Part shown: piece by piece, positions 52,934-62,460 of the stretch | How the letters are laid out: each line of letters starts with the position of its first letter | How positions within the stretch are numbered: position 1 is the first letter of the stretch | Origin: Syntrophothermus lipocalidus DSM 12680 | GTDB lineage: Bacteria > Bacillota > Syntrophomonadia > Syntrophomonadales > Syntrophothermaceae | Direction: 5' to 3' | Length of the DNA: 64,000 bases | Assembly: GCF_000092405.1 (NCBI RefSeq) | Contig: NC_014220.1 | Location: 1,302,001-1,366,000 of the forward strand | Position numbers and translations under genes: made by a program | The notes under the pieces: model-generated | What the model was told of the DNA's origin: nothing | What the model saw: the letters and a program-made list of their open reading frames with translations, nothing else | Database searches by the model: none

Positions 52934-54460
52934 TTAATCCTCCCCTTCCGGAACGAGTGTGAGAAAGATACTTACCAAGCGTGGGTCGAACTGGGTTCCG
53001 GCGCCCTGTTTTAGATTATTCAAGGCCTCTTGATGGGTAAGTGCTGGACGATATGGCCGCTGACACGTCATAGCGTCGTACGCATCTACTATGGAGAGTA
53101 TACGGCTCAATAGGTGTATGTCCTCCCCAGCTAACCGCTGCGGATACCCTGTTCCATCCCAACGTTCGTGGTGTTGGAGAATGTAAGGCGCTATGCGGGC
53201 CAATTCCCCGGAGGAGAGTGCTATGCGGTATCCGGTCTCGGGATGACGCTGAACCACCTTCATCTCCTCCTCAGTCAAAGGCCCTGGCTTACATAAAACG
53301 TCATCGGGAACGCCCAGTTTCCCAACGTCGTGCATCTCAACCAAAAGCCGAAGGCTGTCCATCTCTTCCTGGCAAAGCCCGACGGCATTCCCCAGGCTGC
53401 AAGCCAGTTCCTTCATGCGCTCCATATTATGAAAATCCTTTCCGGCCAAGGCAGTTTTCAGAGCGCTAATGGTCGCAGCCCGCAGGTCTCTGCCGTTTGC
53501 AAGTTTGTTGAGATACATGGCGTCGTCTGCTTCCTTATACAACTGACGTAGGGGACGGGAACCGTCTTCCGCTGTTGCCGATCCTACAGAAATACTCAGA
53601 GGAAAATCGGAATGCTTGGTATTATCTGTATCTACGGCCATCTTGATCCGTCTCATGACCTTCTCTGCCGTTTTCTTGTCCGCTCCCGGCAGAATAACGG
53701 CAAACTCGTCGCCTCCCACCCTGGCTACTATATCCGAAGCGCGAACACAGCCCTTAATCACAGAGGCGGCCCGTCGGAGCAGCTCGTCTCCCCGGTCGTG
53801 CCCCCATGCATCGTTAACCAGCTTGAGCCCATCTAAGTCGCAGATAATGAGACTTACCGGATAAAAGCGACCCCTCTCCAAACACAACAACTGCTCTTCA
53901 AAAAAGTTTCGATTATAAAGGCCTGTCAAAGCATCGCGCGTGCTCAAGCGTTTCAGTTCCTCTTCCATAAGCTTGCGCTCGCCGATATCCCGAATGCACT
54001 GAACAGCCCCCAATACGCGCCCATCATCGCCATAAATAGGGGCAGCCAGGGTCCAAAAATACAGCCCTTTGCCCTCACGTGCATGCGGGGCAAAACCTTC
54101 CCCGACTACAATGTGTCCTTTTCGGGTGAGTTTTTCGTAACTTTCCGTCCAGCTGTTACCTTTGCCTAAGGCAATATCTACAAGTATCGGCCTCCTCTCA
54201 CCAAAAAAAGGAACCGCGTAAACATAGTCACCTCGACCTAAAACCTCTTCGGCCTTAACTCCAGTCATGTCTTCCATTGCCCTGTTCCATACCAGTACTT
54301 TACCATCGGCAGCCACGGCCAGGGTCGCGTCAGGCAGAGAATCGACCAACCTTTGGAGAAACTCCAGTTTACTGTCCAGGGTATTGTCTTCACCACAGTC
54401 CCTCAACCCCTGCGGATAGCCTTCCTTACCAACGCCAGGGATGGGTATTGTCTTCACCAC
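52934..54460 (-). CDS. PAS-GGDEF-HD-GYP protein (cyclic-di-GMP turnover)
   Basis: A 508-residue cytoplasmic protein: a PAS domain at about 30-165 (LVDSLPDATLAVAADGKVLVWNRAMEDMTG), a diguanylate cyclase domain at 165-330 with an intact VGGDEF motif and TRDALTGLYNRNFFEE, and an HD-GYP phosphodiesterase domain with MHDVGKLGVPDDVL, HPETGY and HHERWDGTGYP. It could both make and degrade c-di-GMP. The start is either GTG 54460 or a downstream TTG behind the second copy of a tandem repeat (54379-54472); the N-terminal ~25 residues come from that duplication and are probably dispensable. Confidence 0.9.
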   Translation of the reverse strand: MVKTIPIPGVGKEGYPQGLRDCGEDNTLDSKLEFLQRLVDSLPDATLAVAADGKVLVWNRAMEDMTGVKAEEVLGRGDYVYAVPFFGERRPILVDIALGKGNSWTESYEKLTRKGHIVVGEGFAPHAREGKGLYFWTLAAPIYGDDGRVLGAVQCIRDIGERKLMEEELKRLSTRDALTGLYNRNFFEEQLLCLERGRFYPVSLIICDLDGLKLVNDAWGHDRGDELLRRAASVIKGCVRASDIVARVGGDEFAVILPGADKKTAEKVMRRIKMAVDTDNTKHSDFPLSISVGSATAEDGSRPLRQLYKEADDAMYLNKLANGRDLRAATISALKTALAGKDFHNMERMKELACSLGNAVGLCQEEMDSLRLLVEMHDVGKLGVPDDVLCKPGPLTEEEMKVVQRHPETGYRIALSSGELARIAPYILQHHERWDGTGYPQRLAGEDIHLLSRILSIVDAYDAMTCQRPYRPALTHQEALNNLKQGAGTQFDPRLVSIFLTLVPEGED

Positions 54461-54472
54461 AGTCCCTCAACC
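54379..54472. repeat. 64-bp tandem duplication at the start of the PAS-GGDEF-HD-GYP gene
   Basis: The 30 bases at 54379-54408 recur exactly at 54443-54472, 64 bases apart. The unit carries GAGGGACTGTGGTGAAGACA on the minus strand, that is, a ribosome site and start region, and since 64 is not a multiple of three the two copies lie in different frames. The stretch from 54477 to 54956 holds no gene I can support. Confidence 0.85.
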
Positions 54473-54956
54473 TCACCGCCCCCGTCACCTCAGTGATGGA
54501 ACTGCTTTATACGTCACTTCCGCTTCGACAGCTGTTAATCTTCCCGAGTCCAGCATGACTTTACAGTCCTGAAGTCTATTTCTTGCATTTCTATGCTTAT
54601 GCGCCAAATCCTGCCTCATTCTGTGAAATTTTTACTGAGATCGGCGCCCTGCAGCTCACGTAGCATTCAGCAGAGTAGGTCGTAGCCATCATTTGGAGAC
54701 AATCTCCTCAATCCTTACTTTTGTTCGACAGAAATAACTGGCAGAAGGTCGGACAGTCACGAAACCGCAGGGATCAAACATGAGGCGGGTTACCCCGCCC
54801 TTAAGCTATTGCCAGCATTGTACGCATCACTTCCATATGAAATCCTTCGCCGGCAATTCAATCCCTTTTTGATGCTTCTACAGCAAAAGCTTTACTCATA
54901 CCTGTGATCTTCTTGTATAAAGGAACGGATGAGCTTCTTCCCTGTTCGAGAATCCC

Positions 54957-57900
54957 TCACTCGAACTTGTGGTATTCTTGCAGTGATTTAGGCGGTTTCG
55001 GCGACACCAGGCTCTCTCTGTAAGCAGCAATGCCCTTCGAGCCGGCCAGAGCCGCCGCCATAGTCGTGATATACGTGACCTTGTTCTTGATGGCCGCCTT
55101 GCGGATGTAAGAGTCATCCTGTTTGCTCCGCTTGGTAGCCGGGGTGTTGATCACCAGCTGAATTTCTTTGTTGGTTATGACATCGAGAACATTCGGCCTG
55201 CCTTCAGCCAGTTTCTTGATATACTCGCACGGTACCCCGTGCTCCTGCAGGTACTTGTAAGTACCGGCAGTAGCCCTGATCCTGAAGCCCAGCTTGACGA
55301 ATTCCCTCGCGACTTCCAGAGCTGCTGGTTTGTCTCGGTCATTGACGCTGATAAACACGGTTCCTTCGGTAGGCAGCGGGGAAAGTGTCGCTTCTTGGGC
55401 TTTAAAGTAGGCGAGCTCGAAAGAATCAGCCAGCCCCAGCACTTCCCCGGTAGACCGCATCTCCGGACCAAGTATTGGGTCCACTTCGGGGAACATGTTG
55501 AAGGGAAAAACCGCTTCCTTGACCCCGAAATGGTTCAACCGGTTGCGTTTCAGACTTTCGATGGGGAACTCTTTGCCGGCCGCATGGGTCATCATGATCT
55601 CGGTAGCAATCTTGGCCATGGGTATGTTGCACACCTTTGAAACTAAAGGCACGGTGCGGGAAGCCCTCGGGTTGGCTTCAAGCACGTACACCTTGTCCTC
55701 GGCTATGGCATACTGGATGTTCATAAGACCGACGACGCCTAGCTCGCGGGCAATCTTTTTCGTGTAATCCTCGATGGTAGCGAGGTGCCGTTCCGGGATA
55801 GTGACCGGCGGGATGACGCACGCCGAATCCCCGGAATGAATACCGGCCAGTTCGATGTGCTCCATAACTGCCGGCACAAAGGCGTCTTTCCCATTGGCAA
55901 TGGCGTCGGCCTCGGCTTCAACCGCATTGCTCAAAAACTTATCGATCAAAATCGGTCTTTCCGGGGTCACACCCACTGCGGCCGTCACGTACTGGCGCAG
56001 CATCTCTTCATCATATACGATCTCCATACCCCTGCCGCCCAGAACGTAGGAAGGCCGAACCATTAAAGGATAACCTATGCGGGCGGCTACTTCTAAAGCC
56101 TCTTCCAGGTTGGCCGCCATCCCCGCTTCCGGCATCGGTATGCCTAAGCTTTCCATCATCCGGCGGAAACGATCACGGTCCTCTGCCAGGTCTATAGTGT
56201 CGGGAGTGGTTCCTAAAATCCTAACCCCCGCTGCAGCCAGCTCCTGAGCTATGTTCAGAGGTGTCTGCCCTCCGAACTGCACAATTATGCCGATGGGTTT
56301 TTCTTTTTCGTAAATACTCAGGACATCCTCCACAGTCACCGGTTCGAAATACAGCTTGTCGGAGGTGTCATAGTCGGTGGAAACCGTTTCGGGGTTACAG
56401 TTCACCATCACCGTCTCGTAGCCCAGCTCCTTCAGAGCGAAGACCGAGTGCACGCAGCAGTAGTCGAACTCTATTCCTTGACCGATGCGGTTAGGACCAC
56501 CGCCCAGGATCATGACCTTGGGCCGGCTACTGGTAGTAGTGCTGTCCGGCGCGTTGTAAGTCGAAAAGTAGTAAGCTGCATTTTCAACCCCGCTCACCGG
56601 TATAGCCTCCCAGGACTGCGACAGCCCCAATGCTAGTCGGCGCTCTCGGATCTCAGTCTCACCGACTCCGAGCAACATGGCCAGGTACTTATCGGAAAAC
56701 CCGTCTCTCTTGGCCTTTATGAAGAGCTCGTCCGGCAGGTGACTCCCCTCGTATTTCAGAATCTCCTCTTCTAGCTCTACCAGTTCTTTCATCTGTTGTA
56801 TGAACCACGGCTTAATATGGGTAAGGCGGTACAGCTCTTCAATGTCAGCGCCTTTGCGCAGGGCTTCGTACATTATGAACTGGCGCTCGCTCGTCGGTTC
56901 CGCCAGCATCGCCAGCAAATCTTCCAGCGGCCTCTCGTGGAAATCCTTCGCAAACCCGAGGCCGTAGCGGTTAATCTCGAGCGAACGAATCGCTTTTTGG
57001 AGGGCTTCCTTGTAGGTCTTGCCTATGCTCATGACCTCGCCCACGGCTTTCATCTGGGTTCCGAGTTTATCTATCGCCCCGGGGAACTTCTCGAAAGCCC
57101 AGCGGGCGAACTTGACTACCACATAGTCGCCCGAAGGGGTGTACTTCTCAAGCGTTCCATCTCTCCAATAGGGAATTTCATCGAGAGTCAGCCCTGCCGC
57201 CAGCAGGCAGGATACGAAAGCGATAGGAAAACCAGTGGCCTTCGAAGCCAGTGCCGAGGAACGGGAGGTGCGGGGGTTGATCTCGATGATAACCACCCGC
57301 CCGGTCTTCGGGTCGTGGGCGAACTGGATGTTGGTTCCTCCTATGACCCCGATGGCCTCTACTACCCGGTATGCATATTCCTGCAAACGTTCCTGCAGTT
57401 CCGGGCTTATCGTAAGCATGGGGGCCACACAGAACGAATCCCCGGTGTGCACCCCCATCGCATCCACATTCTCAATGAAACAGACGGTTATCTTTTGGTT
57501 CTTCGCATCCCTTACAACCTCTAGCTCCAGTTCTTCCCAACCCAACACGGATTCTTCTACCAGGACCTGTCCCACTAAGCTTGCGGCAAGCCCCCGGCTT
57601 ACGACGGTCCGCAATTCCTCTAAGTTGTATACCAGGCCGCCGCCGGTTCCTCCCAGAGTATAAGCCGGGCGTATCACCACCGGATAGCCCAGTTCTTTGG
57701 CGATTTCTTCTGCTTCTTCTACGCTGTAAGCTGCCTGGCTGCGCGGCATCTCTATGCCCAAACGTTCCATGGTTTCTTTAAAAACAGTACGGTCCTCGCC
57801 TTTTTCTATAGCATCCACCTGAACCCCGATAACCTTAACCCCGTATTTGTCCAGAACACCTTGCTTGTGAAGTTCGGATACCAGGTTCAACCCCGACTGA

Positions 57901-58175
57901 CCCCCGAGGTTGGGAAGCACGGCATCCGGCCTCTCCTTGGCTATGATGGCAGCGAGGGATTTTACGGTGAGGGGCTCGATGTAGGTTGTGTCTGCTATGC
58001 CGGGATCGGTCATTATAGTCGCGGGGTTAGAGTTGACCAAAACTATCTCGTACCCCAGCTTCTTAAGCGCCTTGCAGGCCTGGGTTCCTGAGTAATCGAA
58101 CTCGCAGGCCTGTCCGATTACTATCGGGCCTGACCCGATAATCAGTACCTTGTTGATGTCTGTCCTCTTGGGCAC
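54957..58175 (-). CDS. carB: Carbamoyl-phosphate synthase large subunit
   Basis: A 1072-residue full-length CarB. It has two homologous ATP-grasp halves, each opening with a VLIIGSGPIVIGQACEFDYSG / VMILGGGPNRIGQGIEFDYC block and carrying a RPAYTLGGTGGG / RPSYVLGGRGMEI glycine loop, plus a C-terminal MGS-like allosteric domain (VFISVNDRDKPAALEVAREF). It makes carbamoyl phosphate for pyrimidines and arginine with the glutaminase CarA. No carA gene lies on either side. I place the start at GTG 58175 because GGAGG at 58184-58188 fits it; an ATG at 58190 lies before that site. Confidence 0.96.
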   Translation of the reverse strand: MPKRTDINKVLIIGSGPIVIGQACEFDYSGTQACKALKKLGYEIVLVNSNPATIMTDPGIADTTYIEPLTVKSLAAIIAKERPDAVLPNLGGQSGLNLVSELHKQGVLDKYGVKVIGVQVDAIEKGEDRTVFKETMERLGIEMPRSQAAYSVEEAEEIAKELGYPVVIRPAYTLGGTGGGLVYNLEELRTVVSRGLAASLVGQVLVEESVLGWEELELEVVRDAKNQKITVCFIENVDAMGVHTGDSFCVAPMLTISPELQERLQEYAYRVVEAIGVIGGTNIQFAHDPKTGRVVIIEINPRTSRSSALASKATGFPIAFVSCLLAAGLTLDEIPYWRDGTLEKYTPSGDYVVVKFARWAFEKFPGAIDKLGTQMKAVGEVMSIGKTYKEALQKAIRSLEINRYGLGFAKDFHERPLEDLLAMLAEPTSERQFIMYEALRKGADIEELYRLTHIKPWFIQQMKELVELEEEILKYEGSHLPDELFIKAKRDGFSDKYLAMLLGVGETEIRERRLALGLSQSWEAIPVSGVENAAYYFSTYNAPDSTTTSSRPKVMILGGGPNRIGQGIEFDYCCVHSVFALKELGYETVMVNCNPETVSTDYDTSDKLYFEPVTVEDVLSIYEKEKPIGIIVQFGGQTPLNIAQELAAAGVRILGTTPDTIDLAEDRDRFRRMMESLGIPMPEAGMAANLEEALEVAARIGYPLMVRPSYVLGGRGMEIVYDEEMLRQYVTAAVGVTPERPILIDKFLSNAVEAEADAIANGKDAFVPAVMEHIELAGIHSGDSACVIPPVTIPERHLATIEDYTKKIARELGVVGLMNIQYAIAEDKVYVLEANPRASRTVPLVSKVCNIPMAKIATEIMMTHAAGKEFPIESLKRNRLNHFGVKEAVFPFNMFPEVDPILGPEMRSTGEVLGLADSFELAYFKAQEATLSPLPTEGTVFISVNDRDKPAALEVAREFVKLGFRIRATAGTYKYLQEHGVPCEYIKKLAEGRPNVLDVITNKEIQLVINTPATKRSKQDDSYIRKAAIKNKVTYITTMAAALAGSKGIAAYRESLVSPKPPKSLQEYHKFE

Positions 58176-58192
58176 GCGATCATCCTCCATTG

Positions 58193-58281
58193 AGCCGGTG
58201 TTACCCGGCTTTTATTTGTGAGTACGGCAGTTGGCTGTCGACCGCCTTTACGATTATACGGTTAATCCATTTGATCGTAAA
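58193..58281 (-). promoter_or_regulatory. carB promoter and leader hairpin
   Basis: On the minus strand TTTACG (58281-58276) and a perfect TATAAT (58258-58253) are 17 bases apart. A hairpin AGCCGG ... CCGGCT (58210-58193) ends 5 bases before the ribosome site and could affect translation. Confidence 0.7.
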
Positions 58282-58380
58282 GTATTTTGGGAGTATACTT
58301 TGGCAAGTATTCTAAATACAGAAAACAGGCCGCGACTTCGCGTTCTATAAAGCAGCCTACCCTTTTTCGTTACCGAAGAT

Positions 58381-59718
58381 TCAATTAGGCTGGACTTCAC
58401 GTGGTAGAGTCTCTATATCCTCTATTTCTTTCAGCTCCCTCTGGTTCTTGGTCACGCCGAGTTCCTGAAAGCGGCGGGCTGCCGGCAGCAGCCGGGTCTG
58501 CCACGACCCTACAACCTGGTTGAACGACTCCACGGCGCTTATGAGGCCCCGGCGCATGCCGGCCAAGTGTTCCGCAAAAACGCACACCCGCTCGAACAAC
58601 TGCCGACCTGCTTCGATAACCTGTTCGGCATTCTCGCTCGCCTGCTTCTGCTGCCAACTATAGGCTACCGCTTTCAACAAGGCCACAAGGGTTACCGGGG
58701 TAGCCAGTAACACCCTGCGGTTAAAAGCGTCTTCGATTAGAGCAGGGTCCTGTTCGACCGCAGCTCCGAAATACGGTTCGCCCGGCAGAAACATGACCAC
58801 GAAATCGAGGCTCGATTTGAATCGGCTCTGATAGTCCTTCGATCCCAACATCTGCATGTGGTTTCTCACTGCCCGCGCGTGCCGCTGCAAAGCCTTATTT
58901 TTAGCTTCTTCCTCCTCTACTTCCACTGCGTCGAGATACGCTTCCAGCGGTGTCTTGGCGTCGATGATAATCAGGCGCCCGTTGGGAAGGTGAACAACCA
59001 TGTCGGGACGCACGCGGCCATCCTCACTGTCCACCGAGAACTGGCTCGTGAAGTCACAGTAAGGCGACATCCCCACCATCTCTACTACCCGCTGCAAGGT
59101 TATCTCTCCCCAGCGGCCCCTGGTTCGGGGCGTTCTCAAGGCGGAGACCAGCTTCCTGGCCTCGCTCTGCAATAATTGCTGAGCCTGGCTCAGCTCTTCC
59201 AGGTGCCTGGTCAGGCTGCCGTAGGCTTCCCGCCGGGCTTTTTCCATCTCCTTTATTTCCCGTTCGTACTGCTCAAGTGCCTGTCTCAGTGATACGACCA
59301 GCGATTCTACCGCCTGCCGCCCCTGTCCCAGGTCTCCCCGGGCCCTCGCCATAATCGCCTCCACGTTCTGGCGGGCAAGGTCCAAGAATACCTGATTATT
59401 CTGCCGCAAGGCCTCCCCCGCCAGGCTCCGAAAAGAATCGGCCAGTTTCTGGGCAGCCTCGTCTAGAAACTTTCGCTCTTCTTCGATTTTTTTCTGACTT
59501 TCTGCCAAGAGTGTTTCGGCCCGTGTACGGGCAGTTCTCTCGACATCCAGTTGTTCCCTAGTAAGCCTGAGATCTTCCTCCGCCTCCACCAGCCGCTGTT
59601 TGGTCTCGGCCAGTAAGCCCTCGGCAACCCGTACGCGTACCCCGGCCCAAAGCCAGACCGCTAGCCCTCCTAGAATAAACCCTGCCGCTCCCCACAAAAA
59701 CTCCATACTTGTCACCAT
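58381..59718 (-). CDS. rmuC: DNA recombination protein RmuC
   Basis: A 445-residue RmuC: an N-terminal membrane segment (FLWGAAGFILGGLAVWLWAG), a long coiled coil (about 25-210) and the PD-(D/E)xK-like nuclease core with TRGRWGEITLQRVVEMVGM, VRPDMVVHLPNGRLIIIDAKTPLEAY and FVVMFLPGEPYFGAA. It limits inversions at short inverted repeats in E. coli; the biochemical role is not settled. ATG 59718 has GGGG upstream; ATG 59706 is also possible. It is transcribed separately from carB, with a TATAAT at about 59770 as a possible -10. Confidence 0.9.
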   Translation of the reverse strand: MVTSMEFLWGAAGFILGGLAVWLWAGVRVRVAEGLLAETKQRLVEAEEDLRLTREQLDVERTARTRAETLLAESQKKIEEERKFLDEAAQKLADSFRSLAGEALRQNNQVFLDLARQNVEAIMARARGDLGQGRQAVESLVVSLRQALEQYEREIKEMEKARREAYGSLTRHLEELSQAQQLLQSEARKLVSALRTPRTRGRWGEITLQRVVEMVGMSPYCDFTSQFSVDSEDGRVRPDMVVHLPNGRLIIIDAKTPLEAYLDAVEVEEEEAKNKALQRHARAVRNHMQMLGSKDYQSRFKSSLDFVVMFLPGEPYFGAAVEQDPALIEDAFNRRVLLATPVTLVALLKAVAYSWQQKQASENAEQVIEAGRQLFERVCVFAEHLAGMRRGLISAVESFNQVVGSWQTRLLPAARRFQELGVTKNQRELKEIEDIETLPREVQPN

Positions 59719-59796
59719 CACCGATCCCCAATTTGACTCGTTAGCGTTTATTGTGACTCAATCAACATTATAAAGCAATCACTGAAACCACAACCG

Positions 59797-60531
59797 TTAC
59801 AACGAGCTGGTACTATGCTGACTAACCATTTTGAGTACAAAGTAAACCGAGATGAGGGATATTATTACTACTGAAATGATTTGTGATGGGGACAAAACGC
59901 TGGTAATCAGGACTCCACGGTTATCCCCCCTCCCGAATTCCAGGAGGAACCTCGTTACCGGATACGCATAAAGGTAAAAGACTAGGCGGCGTTCCTTAAT
60001 AACGTACTGAGTTACGAAAAACCCAATAAACAGCAAGATCGCTTCGATCTCTCGCGCTGGGAACCTCTCAATAAAAATGGTATTAAATACGTTCCAGTTT
60101 ACGATTTTCCCGTAGCAGCATCCTCCTAAGGAACAGCCGATTCGTCCAAAACCATGGAACAAGAGCATGGATGGAACAACGGCGTTAAGATACATCCCAA
60201 CATCATACCTGAACGCCTTGAGGAGGAAGGCCGCCGTCCCCAAAAATCCGATCAAACCAAAGTAAAAACTCAACCCCGCGCTTTTTATTCTCAGCAGCAA
60301 AGGCAAATCTAACGCGCCCGGCATTATGAACCAGTTACCCACATTAGATAGCCCCATTCCGGTAACAAATGCTATTGCCAGCAACAATAAAAGTCGATCT
60401 TCTTCAGGCTTACAAAGATTATAATCTTTCAAGTTGTGCATCAACACCAGTAAAGCCGAAATCAGTCCGATACCTGCCATGACATTGTAGATCGGGAAGC
60501 TACCCATATCGATTAAAGGATGTCTAACCAT
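59797..60531 (-). CDS. Prolipoprotein diacylglyceryl transferase-like membrane protein
   Basis: A 244-residue polytopic membrane protein with about seven hydrophobic segments. The central HGFGRIGCSLGGCCYGK resembles the H-GR-G-F signature of Lgt but with the cysteine-rich form found in Lgt paralogues. The opening PLIDMGSFPIYNVMAGIGLI and the later YPVTRFLLEFGRGDNRG also match the family layout. Because the signature is atypical and several unrelated lipoproteins occur nearby, I call it Lgt-like, not the main Lgt. Confidence 0.75.
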   Translation of the reverse strand: MVRHPLIDMGSFPIYNVMAGIGLISALLVLMHNLKDYNLCKPEEDRLLLLLAIAFVTGMGLSNVGNWFIMPGALDLPLLLRIKSAGLSFYFGLIGFLGTAAFLLKAFRYDVGMYLNAVVPSMLLFHGFGRIGCSLGGCCYGKIVNWNVFNTIFIERFPAREIEAILLFIGFFVTQYVIKERRLVFYLYAYPVTRFLLEFGRGDNRGVLITSVLSPSQIISVVIISLISVYFVLKMVSQHSTSSL

Positions 60532-60673
60532 GTTTTTTCCCTTTCTATCGTTGTCCTTTCTGTAATCACAAGCTCACTATACACCCTTCTTGAATGTACA
60601 CTTGGGGTCAAGGTGCTCAAGGATGAAACAGCCGAAACAATATATGTTTATGAGACTGCTGTCTCTACCGATA

Positions 60674-61048
60674 TTAATTTTCCGGTATTTCCTCCATCGG
60701 TTGAACAAAAGCGATTATACCGGCGATTAAGAACAGTATCAAGGCAGCCCAGCCAAACAGGCTGGTAAATGCGGTCATGATTACAGTGATAAGCGATATG
60801 GCAGCGCAGATAAACATCGATATCCCACAAAAAGTAGGCTTGGACTTGCCGTAGAAAGCCGCAATAAATCCCAAGATAACCGGAATAAACCCCAAGGCAG
60901 CCCCCATACCAAGGCCTCCAGCCGAATCTGTCATTCCCGCCCCCACGACGGCCCCGCAGGTGCTGGCACAAAGGATGTTGGGCAATGAAACAAACGCCCC
61001 TACAATTCCTAATATCATAGGAGCATTTGATGTACCTCTTTTCGCCAC
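60674..61048 (-). CDS. Small membrane protein of unknown function
   Basis: A 124-residue protein with three or four hydrophobic segments (APMILGIVGAFVSLPNILC, GLGMGAALGFIPVILGFIAA, MFICAAISLITVIMTAF, GWAALILFLIAGIIAFV), reminiscent of DUF4064-type membrane proteins. GTG 61048 follows AAGGAGG. It lies between the Lgt-like gene and a TM2-domain gene and may be part of the same envelope-related group. No function assigned. Confidence 0.7.
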   Translation of the reverse strand: MAKRGTSNAPMILGIVGAFVSLPNILCASTCGAVVGAGMTDSAGGLGMGAALGFIPVILGFIAAFYGKSKPTFCGISMFICAAISLITVIMTAFTSLFGWAALILFLIAGIIAFVQPMEEIPEN

Positions 61049-61148
61049 TTCACTACCTCCTTAGATGCAATAATCTCGAGCACCTTGACCCATCAAGTAA
61101 CCCATGTTACCTTCTCTGACTCAGCGACTAATGTAACTGTAAGTCGCT

Positions 61149-61541
61149 TTACTCTCTAAGCGGCATGCCTTTCGCATCCTTGTCTATAACGTCGGTCAGT
61201 ATCATGATGCCTTCAATAAATCCCCAGATACCGCCAATTCCAAAAGTAATCAGAGTAACGATAATCTGGGCTATCCCGATACCGACATAGCCGAGATAGA
61301 AACGGTGTATGCCAAGACCTCCCAAGAATATACCGAGAAGGCCGGCAGCCAATTTTGACTTATCGCCCGTTTTTGCTACAACAGTGAGTTTAACCCCGCA
61401 TTTTAAGCAAACTTCTGCAGCTGGATTTGTTTCGGCTCCACAGTTCTGGCAGTAATTCTTCCCATTCCTGGGCGAACACCCACATGTAACACAGACCACG
61501 GCCTGTTCGGCGACTTCGCTTCCACAATTCCTACAAAACAC
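61149..61541 (-). CDS. Zinc-ribbon and TM2-domain membrane protein
   Basis: A 130-residue protein with two zinc ribbons (CRNCG ... CVTCGC and CQNCGAE ... CLKCGVKL) in residues 1-55, followed by a TM2 domain (KSKLAAGLLGIFLGGLGIHRFYLGYVGIGIAQIIVTL ..., GFIEGIMILTDVIDKDAKG), two membrane helices joined by a short loop. GTG 61541 starts it, with AGGGGG upstream. TM2 proteins are common in bacteria without an assigned role. It is encoded 29 bases downstream of another zinc-ribbon protein, so both are probably co-transcribed. Confidence 0.85.
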   Translation of the reverse strand: MFCRNCGSEVAEQAVVCVTCGCSPRNGKNYCQNCGAETNPAAEVCLKCGVKLTVVAKTGDKSKLAAGLLGIFLGGLGIHRFYLGYVGIGIAQIIVTLITFGIGGIWGFIEGIMILTDVIDKDAKGMPLRE

Positions 61542-61570
61542 CCGTATACCCCCTGTTGCTTTTTCTCTCG

Positions 61571-62248
61571 CTATTCCATGTCTATGATCCTCCAGCCGTC
61601 GTTAAACTGCTGTAAGTAAATCGCACCGTTTCCGCCATCCACTACCTTTCCAGTCTCATCCTTGACCTCTAAATTTACCACCACAGTTGCCTTATCACCA
61701 CTTATCTCTTCTGAAACTATGTCCTTTACCTCAAACCTAACGTCACTCGTATCCCCGCTCTCGTATTGGGCAAATTCAAACAAGGCAGGGAATAGGTCGG
61801 CAACGTCTTTGAGACTAATGCCGATAAAGGACTGCAGAATGTTGCTGGTGGCGTTGTACATCTTCTCGTACTTGGGATCAAGGCAGGTTATCGCGGTATT
61901 GAAATCTTTTTCGTTCAAGGCATTGAAGAACTTGTATACCACATCATGGGGCTTAGTTACGAAGAACATGTTATATAGAATGATACCAGCGGTAACAATA
62001 GCCGCTGTAAGAGCAACCGCCGTAAACTTTGCTCTTACAGCACCTCCTGCTGCCTGGGCGACCACCATGCCGGCAGCCCCGGCCGCCTGGTTGATACCCG
62101 AAGCAAGAAACCGGGCATCATTGATGGTTGGCTGACTTAACATTGAAGCGCCGTTACCTGGACCAGAATTGAACGCAGCCCTGGTACCGCAACCCGAACA
62201 AAACCTGGCTCCCGCAGGCAGTTCTGTACCACAATAAGGGCAAAACAC
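61571..62248 (-). CDS. Zinc-ribbon membrane protein with a C-terminal NTF2-like (DUF4878-type) domain
   Basis: A 225-residue protein: a zinc ribbon at the N-terminus (FCPYCGTELPAGARFCSGCG), an alanine/glycine-rich linker, one membrane helix (FTAVALTAAIVTAGIILYNMFF) and an extracellular domain (DVVYKFFNALNEKDFNTAITCLDPKY ... DKATVVVNLEVKDE ... FNDGWRIID) of the DUF4878/NTF2-like lipoprotein type. GTG 62248 has GGGGGGGAG upstream; the frame runs to 62308 without a better start. It groups with the next zinc-ribbon/TM2 gene. Confidence 0.78.
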   Translation of the reverse strand: MFCPYCGTELPAGARFCSGCGTRAAFNSGPGNGASMLSQPTINDARFLASGINQAAGAAGMVVAQAAGGAVRAKFTAVALTAAIVTAGIILYNMFFVTKPHDVVYKFFNALNEKDFNTAITCLDPKYEKMYNATSNILQSFIGISLKDVADLFPALFEFAQYESGDTSDVRFEVKDIVSEEISGDKATVVVNLEVKDETGKVVDGGNGAIYLQQFNDGWRIIDME

Positions 62249-62460
62249 GCCTACACTCCCCCCCTTCTTGACTTTAGTTAACCTCGATGGCTGGACCTGC
62301 CTTCGCACTAGCTGCCAAAATCGCTGCTCCTTTTCCAGCCTTTAAGTGAAGCCCGTAACCCGTTTCAGCGACCTTAGGTCGCGTCAATCTTCCACGTCAT
62401 GCAGGCATTCCACCACACTTGTTAAACGTTTTTGCCCCCTTTTCATGAAACTTGAGTCAC

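Noticed and set aside
54780-54802. GGCGGG/CCCGCC hairpin downstream of the GGDEF/HD-GYP gene and carB
   Set aside because: No T-run on either strand, so I do not call it a terminator.
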